Below are positions 59,061-64,000 of a DNA stretch of 64,000 bases, one piece after another. Numbering within the stretch: the stretch's first letter is position 1; each line of letters opens with the position of its first letter. Both the position numbers and the translations under genes were made by a program. The DNA is from Streptomyces lydicus (GTDB lineage: Bacteria > Actinomycetota > Actinomycetes > Streptomycetales > Streptomycetaceae), in NCBI RefSeq assembly GCF_004125265.1, contig NZ_RDTE01000003.1, positions 7,936,001 through 8,000,000 of the forward strand. The letters are read 5' to 3'. The notes under the pieces are model-generated. The model had not been told where the DNA came from, searched no databases, and saw only the letters and a list, made by a program, of their open reading frames with translations.

Positions 59061-59813
59061 TCACACGGCGGTGCGGCCGCCGTCGACGGGGAGCACCACG
59101 CCGTGCACAAAGCTCGCGGTGTCGCCGGCCAGGTATGCGATCGCCTCGGCGATCTCCCTTGGGGTGGCCGGCCGTCCGGCGGGTGCCTGGGTGGCGAGGG
59201 TGTCGAGGTCCGTCCCCATGCCTGCCGTGCCTTCGGTCCGCGTCGGCCCGGGCTGCACGGCGTTGACCCGGACCCCGCGCGGGCCGTATTCCGCAGCCCA
59301 GGACTTGGTCAGCAGGTTCACGGCGGCCTTGCTCGAGCCGTACAGCGCCACTCCCGCGATGCCGAGCTCGGCCGCCATGGTGCTGACGTTGACGATCGCC
59401 CCGCTGCCCCGCTCCGCCATCGCCGGTGCGAGTTCGGCCACCAGGTAGAAGGGAGCCTTCACGTTCAGCGCGTAGACGGCGTCGAATTCGCTCTCCGGTG
59501 TCTGCTCGGTGGGCCCGAAGGGGTAGATGCCCGCGCTGTTGACCAGGATGTCCACCCGGCCACCGCCCCGTTCCACGGCTTCCCGGGCCAGCCGTCGGAC
59601 GGCGGGGGTGTCCAGCAGGTCGGCGGTCATGAAGTCCGCGGTGCCGCCACGTTGCCGGATGGCCTCGACGACGCTCTGGCCGCGACCTCGGTCCCGGCCC
59701 GCCACCAGTACGTGCGCACCACGCTTGGCGAGTGTTTCCGCAGTGGCCGCCCCGATACCGCTGGTCGCCCCGGTCACCAGCGCGACTCTCCCTGGCATGG
59801 ATACGGCGGTCAC
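59061..59813 (-). CDS. Short-chain dehydrogenase/reductase
   Basis: A 250-residue classical SDR. Cofactor motif TGATSGIGAATAE near residue 15, NSAGIYPFG (NNAG-type strand), active-site Ser in VNVSTMAAELG and YGSSKAAV carrying the Tyr-x-x-x-Lys pair, then PGPTRTEGTAG. It probably uses NADP(H). GTG 59813 has GGAAGGG 7 nt upstream. The last segment FVHGVVLPVDGGRTAV is normal for FabG-like members. Substrate unknown. Confidence 0.93.
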   Translation of the reverse strand: MTAVSMPGRVALVTGATSGIGAATAETLAKRGAHVLVAGRDRGRGQSVVEAIRQRGGTADFMTADLLDTPAVRRLAREAVERGGGRVDILVNSAGIYPFGPTEQTPESEFDAVYALNVKAPFYLVAELAPAMAERGSGAIVNVSTMAAELGIAGVALYGSSKAAVNLLTKSWAAEYGPRGVRVNAVQPGPTRTEGTAGMGTDLDTLATQAPAGRPATPREIAEAIAYLAGDTASFVHGVVLPVDGGRTAV

Positions 59814-59882
59814 TGGCGCACCCTTCCGTTCTGGTAGCCGATCACCAGGGTGTCGGTGGGAAACCGTGGTTCGCGCCTTCCC

Positions 59883-59970
59883 TGTGCCTTCCCTGGGCTT
59901 TCCGCGTGCCTTCCCTGCGCTGTCCGTGCGCCTTCCCTGCGCTTTCCGTGTGCCTCCCCTGCGCACTTCC
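59883..59970. repeat. ~22-bp tandem repeats (GTGCGCCTTCCCTGCGCTTTCC-like)
   Basis: Four to five imperfect 22-bp units of a pyrimidine-rich motif lie in the 303-bp gap between the SDR and MOSC genes. The gap has no gene visible. Confidence 0.75.
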
Positions 59971-60116
59971 GCCCGTGGAGTCGGGACATCGGCGAAGAGG
60001 GGCCCGGCCTGAGGTCAGCGCCTCCCTCATCTCCAGATCAGCACCGACCCTTTGAGGCCGCAACCGCTCCGCCCGCGGGCCCCGGTGCACGCCGTTGCCC
60101 GAACGACACCCTCTGG

Positions 60117-61883
60117 CTAGAGGTCGAGGACGACTTCCGTGGCCGGTGTGCTGCAGCAGACGAGGACGGTGCCGGCTTCGGGGAGTTCGAGGGGTGGGGT
60201 GGTGTACGTGATGTCGCCTGTCACGAGGTGGGTGATGCAGGTGTGACAGACGCCGGTGCGACACGACCAGCGGGTGGGGATGTCGCAGGCCTCGGCGAGA
60301 TCGAGGAGCGATGCGTGAGCGGGCGACCAGGGGGTGGTGATGCCGCTGCGGGCGAAAGTGATCAGGGGGCCGGAGCCCGGTGGGCCGGGGGGCAGGTGCG
60401 GCCGGATCGCGGCCGTGGGCGTGACGCCGGGATTGACGGCGGGAAGGGCACTGAACGGTTCCGTATGGATCCGCTCGGGGCGCAGGCCGTGGTCGCGCAG
60501 ATAGCCGCCGAGGTCGTCCATGAAGGCGGGAGGTCCGCAGAGGTAGGCGTCGGCGTCGGTGGGAATACCCGTGGCCGCGAGGGACGTGGCGGTCGGACGT
60601 CCCTGGGTGATGTGCGGCTCGACGGGATGCGGGGTGGCCTCGGCGGCGGTGTAGTAGATGTGCTCGTGGGCGTGGGGGAGTTGGGCCAGAAGTGCGTGGG
60701 TCTCGTCCGCGAAAACGTGGTGGGCATGGTCGTGGGCGGTGTGGATCCACCAGACGGGGCGTGGGTCCCGTGTGGCGGCGAGCCGGTGGAGCATGGCGAG
60801 CACGGGAGTGGCACCGATCCCCGCGGAGACGAGGACGACCGGGCGGGTGCCTTCTTCGAGCACGAACGTTCCCCGGGGGCTTGCGATGTCCAGGAGATCC
60901 CCGGGGCGGAGCGTGCCGTGGAGGTAGCCGCTGACCTGCCCGTGAGGCTCGTGCTTGACGCTGATGCGGTAGGTGTCGGCGGTGGGCGCGGCGGACAGGG
61001 AGTAGCTGCGCACCGCGGGAGCGGCGTCGCCGACGGCGAGACGGAGGGAGAGGTACTGGCCGGGGCGGGCCTCGGGGAGAGGGGTGTGGTCGGTGCTGCC
61101 GAGGTAGATCGACAAGACGGCGGGGGTCTCGGGGACGATGCGGGCGACGCGCATGGTTGTGAAACCCGGCCGTCCCTGCTCTCCCCCGGGCTGCCGGGTG
61201 CCGGCGAGTTCGCCCGGCCATCCCGGTTCCTGCGCGGGCTGTTGAGCGGCCGCGAGGTCGCGGAAGGACTGCTGCCATCCGGGGCTGAGGGCGGGGATGG
61301 CCAGTGCTTTGCGCAGTTGTACGGGATCGCGGTCGGGGAGGTAGAGCAATGCGTCGGTGTCGGCGACGCTGAGCTCTTCGGGCCCCTTACGGGTCAGGGT
61401 GATCTCGTCGCCGGCCTGGACGCGCCCCTCGGTGAGGACGCGCAGGTAGAAGCCGGGGCGGTGGTGGGCGACCAGTAGGGAGGCCATGGTGGGTTCCCCC
61501 AGACGCATGCCGACGCGGTAGCAGGTGACGCGCGGCTGGGTGACCTCGAATACGGCTTCGCCGATGCGGTACCGGTCGCCGATGCACACTTCGTCGTCGG
61601 GCAGACCGTCGACGGTGAAGTTCTCGCCGAAGATCCCGAAGGTCAGGTCGTCGCGACCGAGTTGCCTTCGCCAATACCGGTAGGACTGCAGCTGGTAGAC
61701 GAGAACGGCGCGGATTTCGCCGCCGTGCCCGGCCAGGTCGCCTTGACCGTCTCCGTCGATGTTCAGCCGCCGCACCATCCGGGGGCCGTGCACGGGCGAC
61801 TTCCAGGCTCCGGTGTGGACGGTCCTTCCCTGCCAGGAGACGTCCTCGGGCATTCCTACGTTGACGGACAGCAGCGTCGCCAT
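60117..61883 (-). CDS. MOSC domain fused to FNR-type reductase and 2Fe-2S ferredoxin
   Basis: A 588-residue fusion. Residues 1-170 are a MOSC domain (LNIDGDGQGDLAGHGGEIRA, TFGIFGENFTVDGLPDDEVC, PRVTCYRVGMRL), the sulphur-carrier domain of molybdenum cofactor sulphurase and YiiM-like proteins. A ferredoxin-NADP reductase FAD/NAD module follows (QYLSLRL, RSYSLSAAP, VLVSAGIGATPVLAML, YLCGPPAFM). The C-terminus is a plant-type 2Fe-2S ferredoxin, with SCRTGVCHTC and a late CC. This architecture parallels dioxygenase or nitrite-type reductases joined to MOSC; it may reduce N-hydroxylated substrates. Start ATG 61883. Confidence 0.9.
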   Translation of the reverse strand: MATLLSVNVGMPEDVSWQGRTVHTGAWKSPVHGPRMVRRLNIDGDGQGDLAGHGGEIRAVLVYQLQSYRYWRRQLGRDDLTFGIFGENFTVDGLPDDEVCIGDRYRIGEAVFEVTQPRVTCYRVGMRLGEPTMASLLVAHHRPGFYLRVLTEGRVQAGDEITLTRKGPEELSVADTDALLYLPDRDPVQLRKALAIPALSPGWQQSFRDLAAAQQPAQEPGWPGELAGTRQPGGEQGRPGFTTMRVARIVPETPAVLSIYLGSTDHTPLPEARPGQYLSLRLAVGDAAPAVRSYSLSAAPTADTYRISVKHEPHGQVSGYLHGTLRPGDLLDIASPRGTFVLEEGTRPVVLVSAGIGATPVLAMLHRLAATRDPRPVWWIHTAHDHAHHVFADETHALLAQLPHAHEHIYYTAAEATPHPVEPHITQGRPTATSLAATGIPTDADAYLCGPPAFMDDLGGYLRDHGLRPERIHTEPFSALPAVNPGVTPTAAIRPHLPPGPPGSGPLITFARSGITTPWSPAHASLLDLAEACDIPTRWSCRTGVCHTCITHLVTGDITYTTPPLELPEAGTVLVCCSTPATEVVLDL

Positions 61884-61932
61884 TGCGGACCCTTCTGCGG
61901 GTGGCGGGCCGGGGCAGCCTCAGGGCACTTTG

Positions 61933-61969
61933 CTCTGCAGCTCTGCAGCTCTGCAGCTCTGCAGCTCTG
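61933..61969. repeat. (CTCTGCAG)4 repeat
   Basis: Four perfect 8-bp units plus CTCTG, followed by CTTTGTG copies at about 61980-62000, in the 470-bp gap upstream of the MOSC gene. The remainder of this gap shows only the iron box and CTCCGA-like short repeats near 62190-62220. Confidence 0.8.
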
Positions 61970-62293
61970 TGCGTTGCGCCTTGTGCTTTGTGCTTTGTGC
62001 GCTCGGGCCGATGCTCCTTCTTGTGCAGGTGCCGCCGGGATTCCCTCATCACCAATTGTTCGGGGCTGTCGGTCCCGGTGCATTCCCTGCGCCGACTGGG
62101 GACCGTTCGCGGGCGGAGGCTTGAGACGGGGTGACGTCCTGTCGTCCTGCCCTCCCGCCGCCCGCGTCCCCGGTACGCCGACCGCTCCGACGGCTCCGAT
62201 CGCTCCGACTGCTCCGACCGCACCGCACTGCCCCCTTCCTCGTCGGGAGGCCGGCGACCCCAAGGCATCCGCCGTGCCGCAGCACGACGTGGA

Positions 62294-62312
62294 TTAGGTT
62301 AGGCTTACCTAA
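62294..62312 (+). promoter_or_regulatory. DmdR/IdeR iron box
   Basis: TTAGGTTAGGCTTACCTAA is a near-perfect 19-bp iron box of the DmdR1/IdeR type. It lies 42 bp upstream of the DUF2470 gene start, over the likely promoter. Iron-bound regulator should repress the gene when iron is plentiful. It is also 411 bp from the divergent MOSC gene. Confidence 0.92.
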
Positions 62313-62353
62313 GTAATCAACCTTGCTTCTCTAGCCGCGCCTGGAGCACCCGG

Positions 62354-63058
62354 ATGCGTCCTTTCCACACCCGTGCCGCCTCACCGACTGCCGCAGAGCG
62401 TGTCCGGTCGATTCTGGCCTCCGCCCATTCGATGACCGTGGTGAGCGACGGGAGGCTCACCGAAGTGCGTCGCCTCGACGGGGCAGGGGCAATGGGCCAC
62501 GTCCACCTGCACGCACCGTTCGAGGACGCCGGCGTCCAGACGGCGACGCGCGTCCCGGTGAAGCTGGAGCTCACCGACATCGCCCCCACGCCCGTACGGG
62601 ACCGTGTACGTGCCCGTGTCACGGTGACCGGGCTGCTGGCGGCCCCGTACGGCACGGAGGTCACGAAGAGCACCTGCATGGAGTTCGGTCAGGCCGTTCT
62701 CGAAGACGCCGGGGAACGCGCCTATGTCACCCTCCATGCCCTGGAGGCAACCGACCTCGATCCGATCGCGACGAGCGAGGCGGGCATGCTGACCCACCTC
62801 CTGGACGACCACGCCGAAGTCGTTCCCCTGCTGCTGCGCCTCGTCCGCCCGCGTCCGGGCCACGGCATGCTGCGCGCCCTGCCGGTGGCGATGGACCGCT
62901 ATGGCCTGACCTTGCGCCTCGAATACCCGCACACCCAGCACGATGCCCGGCTGCCGTTCAAGACGCCGGTGACCGACATCGACCAGGTCGGCCCCCAGAT
63001 CCACGCCCTCCTGGCCACGGCGCGCCGTTTCTCCCACCCCAGCCATCTGTTGACCTGA
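62354..63058 (+). CDS. DUF2470 domain protein (HugZ-like heme utilisation type)
   Basis: A 234-residue protein with a C-terminal DUF2470 domain (HLLDDHAEVVPLLLRLVRPR, then YGLTLRLEYPHTQHDARLPF). The N-terminal half, with TVVSDGRLTEVRRL and GTEVTKSTCMEFG, has the split-barrel look of HugZ/pyridoxamine oxidase-related heme proteins. Such proteins bind or degrade heme to recover iron. ATG 62354 has GGAG upstream at good distance. The iron box 42 bp upstream supports an iron-starvation role. Confidence 0.88.
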   Translation: MRPFHTRAASPTAAERVRSILASAHSMTVVSDGRLTEVRRLDGAGAMGHVHLHAPFEDAGVQTATRVPVKLELTDIAPTPVRDRVRARVTVTGLLAAPYGTEVTKSTCMEFGQAVLEDAGERAYVTLHALEATDLDPIATSEAGMLTHLLDDHAEVVPLLLRLVRPRPGHGMLRALPVAMDRYGLTLRLEYPHTQHDARLPFKTPVTDIDQVGPQIHALLATARRFSHPSHLLT

Positions 63059-63170
63059 TCTCGGTGGTGCCGAGGCGGACGTTCTGCCGCGTTCTGCCGT
63101 TCGCCATAAGGAGCGTATGCGCGAGCTGGCTACCCTCCATCTGCGCGGTGAAGAGAAGCGCATCCTTGCC

Positions 63171-63197
63171 GAACCTGCCGAACCTGCCGAACCTGCC
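63171..63197. repeat. (GAACCTGCC)3 repeat
   Basis: Three perfect 9-bp units between the DUF2470 gene and the DUF1048 gene end; no other structure is seen in this 194-bp gap. Confidence 0.75.
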
Positions 63198-63252
63198 GAT
63201 CGGGCTCGGCGGTTGACCTGATGTGCTGAGCCGTCGGCCTGATCGACGGGTG

Positions 63253-63579
63253 TTATTTCTCGGCTGTGCCGGACTTCCGGCTGAGAGATTCCTGATAGAC
63301 GTCCGCGTGGGTGCGCGAGTCCTTGATCAGGTCGTCGCAGAAGGCGGCGACGTCATTGCCGATGAGTTCCAGGACGCCCTTGCCGGCCGTTACGCCCTCT
63401 TCGAAGAAATCGACGATCCCTGAGAGCAGGTGTCCGTCAGGCAAATCGATCGGTCCGACCTTGAAGAGGTACCTCTGGATCTCCTTGTAGACGATCTGGT
63501 AGTCCGGCGGCAGCGCCCGGACCCGCGCCGTGTGTGCCCGCCACTGCTTCTTGCCCTGGATGATGTCTTGGATGCCCAC
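63253..63579 (-). CDS. DUF1048 family protein, copy A
   Basis: A 108-residue helical protein starting MGIQDIIQGKKQWRAHTARV, with ALPPDYQIVYKEIQRYLF and DVAAFCDDLIKDSRTHADVY typical of DUF1048 (a helical bundle). Function unknown. Its start lies 1 nt after the stop of the DUF1048 copy B upstream, so they are one operon. It is about 33% similar in layout to copy B by eye. Confidence 0.88.
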   Translation of the reverse strand: MGIQDIIQGKKQWRAHTARVRALPPDYQIVYKEIQRYLFKVGPIDLPDGHLLSGIVDFFEEGVTAGKGVLELIGNDVAAFCDDLIKDSRTHADVYQESLSRKSGTAEK

Positions 63580-63580
63580 G

Positions 63581-63937
63581 TCAGCCTCCTAGCCGGCCCA
63601 GTTTCTTTGCGACGTTCCTGTTCAACTTCTCGCGCCACCGGCCGCGATGGCTCCGGGCGCCTTCTCCGCCGGCCAGCGCCGTGCAGAAGCCGTTGATGTC
63701 GTCGCCGAGCACGTCGTGAACGCTCTGTCCGTCCGCCGCTGCTTCTTCGAGCAGCCCCAGAACGCCATCAAGGATCGGCATCAGATTGCGACCCGTGAAG
63801 TCCGAGTGGGGGGAGAGGTGAACCTTGATCTGTTCCCACGCCGCTCGGTATTCGGGCGGCAATGCCTCGGCCCGGGCTTCGAACGCCCTGCATTCCCTCG
63901 TGAGGTCGCTGCCCGTAATGGTCTCCCAGAAGTTCAT
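63581..63937 (-). CDS. DUF1048 family protein, copy B
   Basis: A 118-residue DUF1048 protein beginning MNFWETITGSDLTRECRAFE, with ALPPEYRAAWEQIKVHLSPH and VLGDDINGFCTALAGGEGAR. The C-terminal segment RWREKLNRNVAKKLG is basic and absent from copy A. Its start codon overlaps the stop of the upstream regulator gene (ATGA at 63934-63937). Confidence 0.88.
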   Translation of the reverse strand: MNFWETITGSDLTRECRAFEARAEALPPEYRAAWEQIKVHLSPHSDFTGRNLMPILDGVLGLLEEAAADGQSVHDVLGDDINGFCTALAGGEGARSHRGRWREKLNRNVAKKLGRLGG

Positions 63938-64000
63938 CGCCCGCCCTCCTTGAGCATGTCGATTCGTGAGGAGAGGTACTCCCACTTCGCCCAGAACTTC
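63934..64000 (-). CDS. C-terminus of an upstream gene (probable PadR regulator, partial)
   Basis: Reading leftward from the window end, an open frame codes KFWAKWEYLSSRIDMLKEGG and Arg before a TGA overlapping the DUF1048 start. In Firmicutes and actinobacteria, DUF1048 genes commonly follow a PadR repressor gene, and this tail fits such a protein; the assignment rests on context. Confidence 0.55.
   Translation of the reverse strand, partial: KFWAKWEYLSSRIDMLKEGGR

Overview
The window is about 64 kb of a high-GC actinobacterial chromosome, almost certainly Streptomyces. Signs are the very strong G/C bias at third codon positions, GTG/TTG starts behind purine-rich GGAG sites, SARP and LuxR-type LAL regulators, a bldA-type TTA codon in one regulator, two SpoIIE-type phosphatases, a DmdR/IdeR iron box and many secreted proteins. 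I see no tRNA, rRNA, insertion sequence, integrase, CRISPR array, or PKS/NRPS genes.

Layout. 0-9.2 kb is a respiration and stress block: an Old Yellow Enzyme-type oxidoreductase, a DUF2267 protein, cytochrome oxidase subunit I (ctaD), an Asp23 protein, a type II NADH dehydrogenase, DUF5709 and DUF2795 proteins, and a Balon/Rv2629-like ribosome hibernation factor. 9.3-13.2 kb holds an MFS transporter and a nucleoside hydrolase (overlapping by 4 nt), divergent from a LacI regulator with two matching operators between them. 13.1-16.5 kb holds VOC, TOPRIM, hypothetical and DUF779 genes. 16.8-22.1 kb holds a LAL regulator with a TTA codon, then four secreted-protein genes: three paralogous four-cysteine proteins and one protein that looks like a beta-pore-former. 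22.2-25.4 kb holds a PadR gene with its operator, an acyl-CoA dehydrogenase and a YciO/Sua5 protein. 25.6-29.7 kb holds a second LAL regulator and a ricin-lectin protein whose C-terminal half resembles the putative pore-former.

29.9-33.7 kb is a three-gene ribose-type ABC importer operon whose ATPase gene is broken by one extra base in its Walker A motif. 33.8-42.2 kb holds two SpoIIE-type phosphatases around a cyclase-family hydrolase and an asparagine synthetase. 42.6-45.4 kb holds a tiny DUF6131 membrane protein, a PepSY membrane protein and a cyclophilin. 46-50.8 kb holds a secreted triple-repeat protein, two IPT/TIG repeat proteins and a SARP regulator. 51.2-54.5 kb holds a DUF5819-HTTM pair that recalls SdpA-SdpB, and a secreted Gly/Thr repeat protein with a 51-bp minisatellite. 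At about 55.57 kb two divergent genes have both lost their 5' halves at one junction, probably a deletion. 56-64 kb holds small hypothetical genes, hydrolase and SDR genes, a MOSC-FNR-2Fe2S fusion, an iron-box-controlled DUF2470 gene, and a PadR/DUF1048/DUF1048 operon cut by the window end.

The most promising uncharacterised system is the secreted cluster at 20.1-22.1 kb together with its lectin-fused relative at 28.6-29.7 kb; each lies next to a large LAL regulator. The 46-63 kb half is also unusually rich in short tandem repeats. All family assignments come from reading motifs; no database search was run.
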